Assembly (NCBI RefSeq): GCF_024169655.1
Contig: NZ_JALJWV010000001.1
Span: 129,001-193,000 of the forward strand
Source of the DNA: Pseudomonas marginalis
GTDB lineage: Bacteria > Pseudomonadota > Gammaproteobacteria > Pseudomonadales > Pseudomonadaceae
Length of the DNA: 64,000 nucleotides
Direction of reading: 5' to 3'
The position numbers and the translations under genes are program-made. A model generated the notes under the pieces. The model searched no databases. It worked only from the letters and a program-made list of their open reading frames with translations, and was not told where the DNA came from. Below are positions 37,502 to 46,173 of the stretch, one piece after another (position 1 is the first letter of the stretch; every line of letters begins with the position of its first letter).

Positions 37502-40411
37502 ATGTTGCTCGCCACGTTGATCCATCGCACCAGCCTGCCCTGCCCACAAGTGGGGCCAGACCAGGCGGTACGGTTACTTGAGCAGCATTACGGCCTCACG
37601 GGCACCTTACGGTCCCTGGGCAGCCAGCAAGACCTCAACTACAGAGTCGACAGCGACCGGGGCCGGTTTGTGCTGAAAATCTGCCTGGGCGACTACGCCG
37701 CTGTTGAACTGCACGCCCAGCACGCCGCGCTCCGCACGTTGCAGACACAGGACAGGTTGCGCGTTCCCCGGGTCATCAAGGCCCTGACCGGTGAAGACCT
37801 GCTGACCGTGACTGTCGACGGGCAAACCCTGCACCTGCGGCTGTTGGATTACATCGACGGCCAACCCTTGATCCACCTGCCTCACGTGGGCCGCGAGGTC
37901 ATCGCAGGCTTCGGTGAATTGTGCGGGCGGATGAGCCAGGCGCTGGCCGATTTCACCCACCCAGGCCTGGAGCGGACCCTGCAATGGGACCCGCGCCACG
38001 CTCAGGAACTGATCAGCCACCTGCTGGCGACCCTGCCAGACTTGCCCCACCGTGCTGCATTGGCGCAAGTGGCCGAGCAAGTCGGTACGCGCATTCGGCC
38101 CCTGGCGGATCACTTGCCGTGGCAAGCGGTACACATGGACATCACCGATGACAATGTGGTCTGGCAGCGCGATGCCCTGCGCCATTGGCAGGTCCAGGGG
38201 GTGATCGATTTCGGCGATCTGGTGCATACCTGGCGCATCGCCGACCTGTCGGTGACCTGTGCCGCCCTGTTGCACCATGCCCAGGGCGATCCCTTTGCCG
38301 TCCTGCCCGCAATCCAGGCTTGTCACGCCGTTACGCCTTTGCAACGCGCAGAATTACAGGCGCTGTGGCCGCTGATCGTCGCCCGTGCGGCGGTGCTGGT
38401 ACTCAGCAGCGAACAGCAGCAACGCCTTGATCCCGATAATGACTACCTGTTGAAAAACGCCGAGCATGAGTGGGAAATTTTCCACGTTGCGACGTCGGTG
38501 CCGTTTGAATTGATGGAGGCGGCGATCCTGTGCAGTGTCGGGCAGACGCTGCCGCCGATCGCCAGCGAGGGGTTCGCGCCGCTCTTGCCGGGGCTGGTGG
38601 GGCGTGAGTTCGCGCTGATCGACCTGGGGGTGCTCAGCCCGCACTTCGAGGCGGGCAATTGGGAGCATCCCGGGATTGACCGGCGATTACTGGACGAGGC
38701 CGCGGCGGTTCACGGGCTGGCGGCCAGTCGCTACGGCCAATACCGTTTGTCGCGCACGAACCCAGACAGCGCCACGGAGCCGCAGACGCTCCCGCTGCAT
38801 GTCGAGTTGCACCTGCCCCACGGCACGGCGGTGGAAGCGCCCTTCGCCGGGGCGCTGCATGTCGGCGCCGATGGCCTGTTGTGGGTGCAGAATGGCCCGT
38901 TGAGCCTGCGGTTGTGGGGCGTAAAAACCCTGTTGAAAGCGGGTTCGACGGTGGTGGAAGGGCAAATGCTGGGCGAGGTCCACGCCCCCCTGACCGTGCA
39001 ATGGTGCCGCGCCGATCTTGAACCGCCGTTGTTCTGCACGCCGAGCCGAGCATTGGCGTGGCAAGCGCTATGCCCGTCACCTTCGACGCTGCTGGGGCTG
39101 GCCTGCGATGCCGAACCCGAGCTCGACCCTGAAGCCCTGCTGGCGCGCCGCGACGCCAGCTTCGCGCGCTCGCAGAAGCACTATTACGTCGACCCGCCGC
39201 GCATCGAACGGGGCTGGCGCAACCACCTGATCGACATGCAGGGCCGCTCCTATCTGGACATGCTCAACAACGTGGCCGTGCTCGGCCATGGTCACCCCCG
39301 CATGGCGGCGGTGGCTGCGCGGCAGTGGTCGCTGCTCAACACCAACTCGCGCTTTCACTATGCGGCGATTGCCGAATTCTCCGAGCGTTTGCTGGCGCTG
39401 GCGCCGGACGGCATGGATCGGGTCTTCCTGGTCAACAGCGGCACTGAGGCCAATGACCTGGCGATCCGCCTGGCCTGGGCCTACAGCGGCGGGCGCGACA
39501 TGCTCAGTGTGCTGGAGGCCTACCACGGTTGGTCGGTGGCGGCGGATGCGGTGTCTACGTCGATTGCCGACAACCCCAAGGCCTTGAGCAGTCGTCCGGA
39601 GTGGGTGCATCCGGTGACCGCGCCCAATACCTATCGCGGCGAGTTCCGCGGGCAGGACAGCGCGCCGGATTACGTGCGAAGTGTGGAACACAACCTGGCG
39701 AAAATCGCCGCGAGCAAGCGTCAATTGGCCGGCTTCATCTGTGAGCCGGTGTATGGCAATGCCGGGGGAATCTCCCTGCCGCCGGGCTATTTGCAGCAGG
39801 TGTATGCGTTGGTGCGCGCCCAGGGCGGCGTGTGCATCGCCGATGAAGTGCAGGTGGGTTATGGCCGCATGGGGCATTTCTTCTGGGGCTTTGAAGAGCA
39901 GGGCGTGGTGCCCGATATCATTACCATGGCCAAGGGCATGGGCAACGGTCAGCCGTTGGGGGCGGTGATCACCCGGCGGGAGATTGCCGAGGCGCTGGAG
40001 GCCGAGGGGTATTTCTTCTCGTCATCGGGGGGCAGCCCGGTCAGTTGCCGGATCGGCATGGCGGTGCTGGATGTGATGGAGGAAGAAAAGCTCTGGGAAA
40101 ACGCCCAAGTGGTCGGCGCGCATTTCAAGGCGCGCCTGGAAGCCCTGATCGACCGTCACCCGTTGGTCGGTGCCGTTCACGGCTCCGGCTTCTATCTGGG
40201 CCTGGAGCTGGTGCGCGACCGGCATACCCTGGAACCCGCGACCGAAGAGACCACACTGCTGTGCGACCGCTTGCGTGAGCTGGGGATTTTCATGCAGCCG
40301 ACCGGTGATTACCTGAACATTCTCAAGATCAAGCCGCCGATGGTCACTTCCAAACGCAGTGTGGACTTCTTTGTCGACATGCTGTCGAAGGTGTTGGATG
40401 AACAACTGTAA
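37502..40411 (+). CDS. Three-domain kinase / M23-like / class-III aminotransferase
   Basis: A 969-residue multidomain protein. Residues about 20-330 are a choline/homoserine-kinase-like APH domain (catalytic HMDITDDNVVW near 211, metal DFGDLVHTWRIADL near 238). Residues about 430-560 resemble an M23/lipoyl-type beta domain (APFAGALHVGADGLLWVQNG). Residues about 590-969 are a class-III PLP aminotransferase (VNSGTEANDLAIRLA, ADEVQVGYGRMG, PLP lysine in TMAKGMGNGQPLGAV near 811). Relatives are annotated as phosphotransferase-aminotransferase fusions. It may phosphorylate an amino alcohol and then act on it as a phospho-lyase or transaminase; the substrate is inferred only. It lies upstream of aguA. 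Confidence 0.8.
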   Translation: MLLATLIHRTSLPCPQVGPDQAVRLLEQHYGLTGTLRSLGSQQDLNYRVDSDRGRFVLKICLGDYAAVELHAQHAALRTLQTQDRLRVPRVIKALTGEDLLTVTVDGQTLHLRLLDYIDGQPLIHLPHVGREVIAGFGELCGRMSQALADFTHPGLERTLQWDPRHAQELISHLLATLPDLPHRAALAQVAEQVGTRIRPLADHLPWQAVHMDITDDNVVWQRDALRHWQVQGVIDFGDLVHTWRIADLSVTCAALLHHAQGDPFAVLPAIQACHAVTPLQRAELQALWPLIVARAAVLVLSSEQQQRLDPDNDYLLKNAEHEWEIFHVATSVPFELMEAAILCSVGQTLPPIASEGFAPLLPGLVGREFALIDLGVLSPHFEAGNWEHPGIDRRLLDEAAAVHGLAASRYGQYRLSRTNPDSATEPQTLPLHVELHLPHGTAVEAPFAGALHVGADGLLWVQNGPLSLRLWGVKTLLKAGSTVVEGQMLGEVHAPLTVQWCRADLEPPLFCTPSRALAWQALCPSPSTLLGLACDAEPELDPEALLARRDASFARSQKHYYVDPPRIERGWRNHLIDMQGRSYLDMLNNVAVLGHGHPRMAAVAARQWSLLNTNSRFHYAAIAEFSERLLALAPDGMDRVFLVNSGTEANDLAIRLAWAYSGGRDMLSVLEAYHGWSVAADAVSTSIADNPKALSSRPEWVHPVTAPNTYRGEFRGQDSAPDYVRSVEHNLAKIAASKRQLAGFICEPVYGNAGGISLPPGYLQQVYALVRAQGGVCIADEVQVGYGRMGHFFWGFEEQGVVPDIITMAKGMGNGQPLGAVITRREIAEALEAEGYFFSSSGGSPVSCRIGMAVLDVMEEEKLWENAQVVGAHFKARLEALIDRHPLVGAVHGSGFYLGLELVRDRHTLEPATEETTLLCDRLRELGIFMQPTGDYLNILKIKPPMVTSKRSVDFFVDMLSKVLDEQL

Positions 40412-40531
40412 ATAATCGATTGTTATCGGTTATTTGCTGTCATATTTTTCGACTATGTTCTTTTGATGCTGTTAAGGCCGATTTTTATCCGCTATAAAGT
40501 CGGCTTTCACCCTTTCGGAGCCCTGATTGCC

Positions 40532-41638
40532 ATGACCACCCTGCACAGCACACCTCGCGCCGATGGCTTTCATATGCCCGCCGAATGGGCGCCACAGACC
40601 CAGGCCTGGATGATCTGGCCCGAGCGCCCGGACAACTGGCGCCTGGGTGGCAAGCCGGCACAGGCCGCGCACGTGGCAGTGGCCAAGGCCATCGCGCGTT
40701 TTGAGCCGGTCACCGTCGCGGTTTCCGCCGGCCAATACGAAAACGCCCGCGCCCGTTTGGATGTGCCCAATATCCGGGTGGTGGAAATGTCCAGCGACGA
40801 CGCTTGGGTGCGTGACACCGGCCCGACCTTCGTGATCAACAACAGTGGCGAAGTGCGCGGCGTGAACTGGGATTTCAACGCCTGGGGCGGTTTTGACGGT
40901 GGTCTGTATGCACCGTGGAATCGTGACGCGCAGGTCGGCGGCAAGATTCTCGAGATCGAACGCGCGCCGCGCTACCGCACCGAAGGGTTTGTGCTGGAAG
41001 GCGGTTCGATTCACGTCGACGGCGAAGGCACCCTGATCACCACAGAAGAATGCCTGCTCAACCGCAATCGCAACCCGCATCTCGACCGCGCAGCCATCGA
41101 GGCTGTGCTGAGCGCCAACCTGGCTGTGGATAAGATCATCTGGTTGCCGGACGGTCTGTTCAACGACGAAACCGACGGCCATGTGGATAACTTCTGCTGC
41201 TATGTGCGCCCAGGCGAGGTGTTGCTGGCCTGGACCGACGACCCGCAAGACCCGAACTACTCCCGCTGCCACGCGGCCATGGACGTGCTGCTAAGCAGCA
41301 CTGATGCCCAGGGACGCTCGTTCACAGTGCATAAAATGCCGATTCCGGGGCCGCTCTATGCCACCGAGGAAGAGTGCGCGGGTGTGGACCCGGTGGACGG
41401 CAGTCAGGAGCGCAATCCTTCCGTGCGTCTGGCCGGTTCCTACGTCAACTTCCTGATTGTCAACGGCGGCATCATCGCGCCGAGCTTCGACGACCCGCTG
41501 GACAGCCAGGCCCGGGAAATCCTGCAGAACCTGTTCCCGCAGCACGAAGTGGTGATGGTGCCGGGCCGCGAACTGTTACTGGGTGGGGGTAATATCCATT
41601 GCCTGACCCAACAACAGCCTGCTCCGCAGAAAAGTTGA
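40532..41638 (+). CDS. aguA: Agmatine deiminase AguA
   Basis: Converts agmatine to N-carbamoylputrescine plus ammonia in polyamine and arginine catabolism. 368 residues, the usual size. Guanidine-modifying-enzyme motifs: [16 protein letters not shown] (about 88-103), [12 protein letters not shown] (about 211-222, catalytic His), and the catalytic cysteine in [15 protein letters not shown] near the C-terminus (about 357). The ATG at 40532 is preceded by GGAG at somewhat long spacing; an ATG 69 bases upstream gives non-conserved residues. aguB is not adjacent. Confidence 0.94.
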   Translation: MTTLHSTPRADGFHMPAEWAPQTQAWMIWPERPDNWRLGGKPAQAAHVAVAKAIARFEPVTVAVSAGQYENARARLDVPNIRVVEMSSDDAWVRDTGPTFVINNSGEVRGVNWDFNAWGGFDGGLYAPWNRDAQVGGKILEIERAPRYRTEGFVLEGGSIHVDGEGTLITTEECLLNRNRNPHLDRAAIEAVLSANLAVDKIIWLPDGLFNDETDGHVDNFCCYVRPGEVLLAWTDDPQDPNYSRCHAAMDVLLSSTDAQGRSFTVHKMPIPGPLYATEEECAGVDPVDGSQERNPSVRLAGSYVNFLIVNGGIIAPSFDDPLDSQAREILQNLFPQHEVVMVPGRELLLGGGNIHCLTQQQPAPQKS

Positions 41639-41700
41639 GTGCACTTGTAACAACGCCGGAACGGCGACCGGACGCCAGCCGGTTTTAGCGTTCACTGCAA

Positions 41701-41732
41701 GCCCGCGGCCCCGTAAGGCCGTGGGCTTTTTT
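41701..41732 (+). terminator. Terminator downstream of aguA
   Basis: Stem GCCCGCGGCC / GGCCGTGGGC (one G-T pair) with CCGTAA loop and a T run. Confidence 0.88.
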
Positions 41733-41872
41733 GTGTCCGATTGCCTATAAACACGGCACATTGGCATAGCTCTTGTATTGGCATTGTCACAGTAGCCCAC
41801 GGTGATGACTGCGCAGTTCTGTCATAAACCTTGAGTAAGTTAGCCGCTCACGCAGTAGGAGAGAGCGCTGAA

Positions 41873-42088
41873 ATGAATGCCAATATCAACGTGGTGCACA
41901 CGCGCACGTTCCACCCCGTGCGGGTCAACAGTGACGAAATCCATGCGCTGGCGCTCTGGTTGAAGACACACGGCTCACGGCAGATCAGGCAGCAGCCAGA
42001 TTTACGCAGTGTGATGAGTGAGCGCTACCCGGCTGGCTTGTTCAGCGAGGATGAAGTGCATGCATTGTGCGAATTGATGAATAACTAA
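41873..42088 (+). CDS. Small hypothetical protein
   Basis: A 71-residue open frame from ATG 41873 (MNANINVVHTRTFHPVRVNSDEIHALALWLKTHGSRQ), with TAGGAGAGAG upstream. Its codon use fits Pseudomonas coding DNA. No signal peptide, membrane segment or known domain. A terminator precedes it, so it has its own promoter. The amphipathic pattern EDEVHALCELM at the end suggests a small helical protein. Function unknown. Confidence 0.6.
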   Translation: MNANINVVHTRTFHPVRVNSDEIHALALWLKTHGSRQIRQQPDLRSVMSERYPAGLFSEDEVHALCELMNN

Positions 42089-42547
42089 AAACTCGCCTAT
42101 CAAAAATGAGCGAGTGAGCTTGCTCGCCATTGCGGTGTGATCTCCACTGAATAAGTGGCTGACCGACATCGATCACGCGTAAGCGCCCAATTCAATTTGC
42201 ACGCGTTATGTCTTCCCAAGCGTGCGACTTGTAAAATACGTTACTAAATATGTATTTTTTCTGTATGGATGAGATTTCCAGGCAATGCTTAAAGCGTTGT
42301 AGGCCGTGGCTTAGAATTTTTTTGCCTAAACACAGACGATTCGCGAAATTGACACGTAGTTCAACGCGAGACTAGCATTGCGTCCAACGCCTGTGGCTAA
42401 CAGCCATGACTCAACCAATAAAAAAAAGGCCCGCGGTAGTTAAGTCGTCTGCGGGCTTTGTTTTTTTCGGAAAAAGTCGACACCAAAACAGCAATAAGGA
42501 GCCTGGTGTCATAGCGCGTATTCAATCAGTAATAAGGAATAAAAAAA
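42089..42547. other. Intergenic region upstream of the porin
   Basis: 459 bases. It holds a degenerate REP-like palindrome at about 42108-42129 (GAGCGAGTGAGCTTGCTCGCC), an AT-rich stretch at 42235-42330 that probably contains the porin promoter, and a hairpin described separately. AATAAGGAATAAAAAAAATG leads into the porin start. Confidence 0.45.
42421..42467. terminator. Hairpin with A and T runs upstream of the porin
   Basis: Stem GCCCGC / GCGGGC with a 16-base loop, flanked by AAAAAA on the left and TTTGTTTTTTT on the right, so it looks bidirectional. Its position 80 bases before the porin ATG is unusual for a plain terminator: it could end the small upstream transcript or act as an attenuator. 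Confidence 0.6.
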
Positions 42548-43834
42548 ATGTTGAAACAACGGATGAGTCTGATCGCTCTGGGGATTTTGAGCGCATCGAC
42601 AGCAATGGCAAACGACCAGGAACAATCCAAGGGTTTCGTTGAAGACAGCCATCTGAACATCGCAGCGCGTAATGCTTACATCAGCCGTGACTACAAGAAC
42701 GGCAAGCAAGACAAAGCCGAATGGGGCCAGGGCTTCATCGGCAAGTTTGAGTCCGGCTTCACCCAAGGCACCGTCGGTGTGGGTGTGGACGTGATTGGCC
42801 AGTACGCCATTCGCCTGGACGGCGGTAAAGGCCGCAGCGGCGCGGGCGGTATCGACTTCTTCAAGCAAGGCGACAGCGGCTCGGCTGCCAACGACCTGGC
42901 CAAAGGCGGCGCGGCGGTGAAGTTCCGCCTTTCCAACACTGTGCTCAAGTACGGTGACCAGTTCCCGAACGTGCCCGTGCTGGCTTACGACAACTCTCGT
43001 CTGTTGTCGGAAACCTACACCGGTACCTCGATCGTTTCCAAAGAGATCGAAGGTCTGCAACTGGATGGGGGCCACTTCACCAAGGAAGCGCGTAAGAGCG
43101 CTGAAGGTACCGACAGCGGCCGTCTGAAAAGCATCGATTACATCGGCGGTAGCTACAAATTCACCGAAAGCCTGTCGGCAGCGCTGTACGCCTCCGACAT
43201 GCAGGACGTACTGAAGAAGCAATACGTCAACGTCAACTACGTGCTGGCCCTGCCAGAAAAGCAGTCGCTGACGTTTGACTTCAACGGCTACAAAACCAAG
43301 CTGGATCGCAGCTTCGCCCTGGAAAACCAAGGTGATGCAGACGCGCGCGACAACAAAATCTGGAGCCTGGGCGCCACATGGGCTGTCGGCCCGCACAGCT
43401 TCATGGTCGCTCACCAACGCAGCACCGGCGACACTGGCTACCTGTACGGCGGCTACCGCAACGATGGCGGCATCGGCGACGGTGGCAACACCATCCTGCT
43501 GGCCAACTCCTACTGGTCCGACTTCAACGGCAAGGACGAGCGTTCGTGGCAAGCGGCCTACGGCATCGACTTCGCTACCTTCGGTGTGCCTGGCTTGACC
43601 TACAACGTGGCTTACGTCCGCGGTACCAACATCGACGACGGCAGTGGCCGTGGCGATGGCACCGAGCGTGAAATCTGGAACCAGTTCAAGTACATCGTCC
43701 AGAGCGGCCCAGCCAAAGACCTGAGCCTGCGTGCTCGTGCCTCGTGGTTGCGCGTTTCCAACAACGCTGACAACTACAACGTAGGCGGTAACGAATTCCG
43801 CCTGTTCGCCGACTACCCGATCAACGTTTTCTAA
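42548..43834 (+). CDS. OprD-family outer-membrane porin
   Basis: A 428-residue substrate-specific porin. The signal peptide is residues 1-22 (MLKQRMSLIALGILSASTAMAN). OprD-family segments: FVEDSHLNIAARNAYISRDYKNG (about 30-52), EWGQGFIGKFESGFTQGTVGVGVDVIGQYAIRLDGG, LKYGDQFPNVPVLAYDNSRLLSETYTG, and a C-terminal strand ending NVF with terminal Phe. Members carry basic amino acids, aromatic acids or other small nutrients. Given aguA close by, a role in arginine or polyamine uptake is tempting but not shown. Confidence 0.88.
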   Translation: MLKQRMSLIALGILSASTAMANDQEQSKGFVEDSHLNIAARNAYISRDYKNGKQDKAEWGQGFIGKFESGFTQGTVGVGVDVIGQYAIRLDGGKGRSGAGGIDFFKQGDSGSAANDLAKGGAAVKFRLSNTVLKYGDQFPNVPVLAYDNSRLLSETYTGTSIVSKEIEGLQLDGGHFTKEARKSAEGTDSGRLKSIDYIGGSYKFTESLSAALYASDMQDVLKKQYVNVNYVLALPEKQSLTFDFNGYKTKLDRSFALENQGDADARDNKIWSLGATWAVGPHSFMVAHQRSTGDTGYLYGGYRNDGGIGDGGNTILLANSYWSDFNGKDERSWQAAYGIDFATFGVPGLTYNVAYVRGTNIDDGSGRGDGTEREIWNQFKYIVQSGPAKDLSLRARASWLRVSNNADNYNVGGNEFRLFADYPINVF

Positions 43835-43866
43835 TTGATCCGGCGTCGCGCCTGATTGCAGGCGAT

Positions 43867-43898
43867 AAAAAACCCCGACTGGTTCGGGGTTTTTTTAT
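43867..43898 (+). terminator. Terminator of the porin gene
   Basis: AAAAAA-CCCCGA-CTGGT-TCGGGG-TTTTTTT: symmetrical hairpin with A and T runs between the convergent porin and M48 genes, probably bidirectional. Confidence 0.9.
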
Positions 43899-43907
43899 GT
43901 CGGTGGG

Positions 43908-46037
43908 TCAGTCCTGCCAGTTTTGCAGAATCTTACGGGCGAGGGATGCGTTGACGTAGTCAGTCATCAGCGTCAGGCCTTCATAGGGCTCGATCTTCTT
44001 GTTGTCGATGCACAGCTGCGCCATCTGCAACAGCACCTGGTGTTTCTTGCGGTTGACCCGCGCTCCGGGCACGCCGAATGCGGTTTTGCGCAGTTCGGGC
44101 AGCGGGGCTTCGGGTTTGAGTTCGATGGTCACCCAGATGCCTTGGAGAAACTGCAGCGTGACAGTGGCGATGTGTTCGATGGGCAGCGGTTGCGCCAGAT
44201 TGGCGAACACGAAATGTTCCGGCGTCAGGCGCAACGCGGTCTGCGGCGCGCGTTTGAACCGGCGGATGCCCAGCCACAGAAATATCAGCGCAATACTGGC
44301 AATTCCCGCCCCGGCACCCACGGCGGACAGCGCTGTGCCTTTCAAGCGTTCGGGGGCAAGCCAGGGCTCGCTCATCATCGCCAGCCCCAGCAACACAAAC
44401 GGCACCGCCAACACCGCCATCAACACGGCACGCCGACGACCGCCTTCGTGCAGGGCATGTTCGCCTTGTGCCGAGGCAGCCAGGGTTTCCAACAGATGAG
44501 TCTGGGCTGTGTGTTCGCCGGCCGCTTCGACGAACAGGTCGCGGGACAGTTGCTCACGCAGCGTGTGCGCTGCACTGAAAAGGGCATCGATTTGCAGACT
44601 CGCAGCCTGTGCGTCCACGGCACGGGTGGCGCTGTGCATAGCATCGGCCCAGGGCACGCGCAGTGCGTGCAGGCGCTCGCCGTTGGAGGGGTGGGAATCG
44701 GTCGGGTGGGGTTGATGCGTTTCCAGTGCTTCGTCGGGTGCCTGCAGTTCTTGGCCTTGCAACGCGGCGAGGGCGGCGTTCAGCACATCGCCCTCAACGG
44801 GGGTGTCGCAATGGGCCAGTAGCACGCCTTCCACAGGCGTCTGCAACACCGATATCCGCAGCAGCGCCGAGGCCGCTGCCGCATTGCCTGCCAAGCGGCC
44901 ACCGGCGGCGTCCGCCAACAACTCTCGCTCACGGCTCCAGCGGTTCACCGCATGATCGAAGTGCTGCATGAAAAACACCCCGAGCAGGAACGACGGGCGC
45001 ATCAACCAAGCCTGGATCAAATCGCTGTCCATCATGGTCTGCTCCAGCGTTTCCAGGCTGCGGCTGACGCCATCGTAGATCGGCACAAAGCGCAGGCTGT
45101 ACTCGGTGTCTTCGCCGACAAAATGCGCCAGCTCATGGCCGATCACAGCGTCGACTTCCTCGCGGCTCAGTAGCCCCAGGTACAGCAGCGGCACGTGCAG
45201 GGTGCGCCCGCGCAGCGGCGTTTCAGCGGGCCGCACCGTGGCGGGGCTGGAGGTCACGTAAAAGCCCAGGGCGAGGCTGACCACAATATGATCCGGCGGC
45301 AACGCGCCCAGTTTGCCGGCCAACTCGCGCACCTGGCGCCATAACCCGGGCGCCTGTTCAGCCGTCACCACCCGTCCGAACATCTCGAGTGGCGTGGGCT
45401 CGAACATCACCAGCATGTGCCGCAGTTGTTTGAGCAGCAGCCAGATCGAATACAGGCAGATTGCCGCGATTACCCCCAGCCACCCCATCAGCTTGACTTC
45501 GCCCTTGCCCAACTGGCCGATATGCCACAGCGCCAGGCCCTCATAACTCAACGCCAAGGCGACCGTTGCCGCCATCGCCACCACATGGCTCACCAGCACA
45601 TAGGGCAATAACCGGCTGCCCAGGGAAAACACCTGCAGCAACTGTTCTCGCGACTGCTGCGCGCGCCGCCCCGCCCATTGCGTACCGGCCAGCGCGGCCA
45701 CGCCGATCAGCGCGGCAAGCAGCCCCAGACCAATGACCCAGGCTGCCAGCGCGTGCAGGATGCGATTTATATGGCGAGCGGTAGGCAGCTCGGCCTCCAT
45801 TCGCGCCAGTCGGGAGAGAAACTGCTCAGGGCTGAGGCCGTCACTGCCCACAGTAATGGGGATCGTCGGATTTTCCTCCAGCCACGTCTTCAGGACGGGC
45901 TTCATCACGTTGACATAGGCCTGGGCTTGGCCGGGAACCCGTGCGCCCTCGGTGGCGCGCTGCAATTCCCATGTTCCAACGCCGGCCAGCAGCAAGGGAG
46001 AAATGATCAGGAGGAAAATCAGTTTTATGGCGTTCAT
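43908..46037 (-). CDS. Membrane M48-family metallopeptidase
   Basis: A 709-residue inner-membrane protein. The first hydrophobic segment is residues 4-20 (IKLIFLLIISPLLLAGVG). More lie near 97-120, 143-170 and 180-203, and a pair near 535-555 and 575-595. The zinc motif HELAHFVGED (HExxH) is around residue 300, with the third ligand probably in RERELLADAAGG about 80 residues on. The C-terminal cytosolic domain is unassigned. It resembles HtpX/Ste24-type proteases but is larger. Substrate unknown. Confidence 0.8.
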   Translation of the reverse strand: MNAIKLIFLLIISPLLLAGVGTWELQRATEGARVPGQAQAYVNVMKPVLKTWLEENPTIPITVGSDGLSPEQFLSRLARMEAELPTARHINRILHALAAWVIGLGLLAALIGVAALAGTQWAGRRAQQSREQLLQVFSLGSRLLPYVLVSHVVAMAATVALALSYEGLALWHIGQLGKGEVKLMGWLGVIAAICLYSIWLLLKQLRHMLVMFEPTPLEMFGRVVTAEQAPGLWRQVRELAGKLGALPPDHIVVSLALGFYVTSSPATVRPAETPLRGRTLHVPLLYLGLLSREEVDAVIGHELAHFVGEDTEYSLRFVPIYDGVSRSLETLEQTMMDSDLIQAWLMRPSFLLGVFFMQHFDHAVNRWSRERELLADAAGGRLAGNAAAASALLRISVLQTPVEGVLLAHCDTPVEGDVLNAALAALQGQELQAPDEALETHQPHPTDSHPSNGERLHALRVPWADAMHSATRAVDAQAASLQIDALFSAAHTLREQLSRDLFVEAAGEHTAQTHLLETLAASAQGEHALHEGGRRRAVLMAVLAVPFVLLGLAMMSEPWLAPERLKGTALSAVGAGAGIASIALIFLWLGIRRFKRAPQTALRLTPEHFVFANLAQPLPIEHIATVTLQFLQGIWVTIELKPEAPLPELRKTAFGVPGARVNRKKHQVLLQMAQLCIDNKKIEPYEGLTLMTDYVNASLARKILQNWQD

Positions 46038-46173
46038 GGGAGTCCGTTCGCAACGCAGAATGCGAACGTTTATACCGAAGAACTGGTGGGGTGGGCGAGA
46101 GGAACGGTCTTCCCGGGCGCTAGGAAAAAGCGCCGCGGGAAGGAGGCGGGCTCCGTAGGCCTAATCGTCAACC

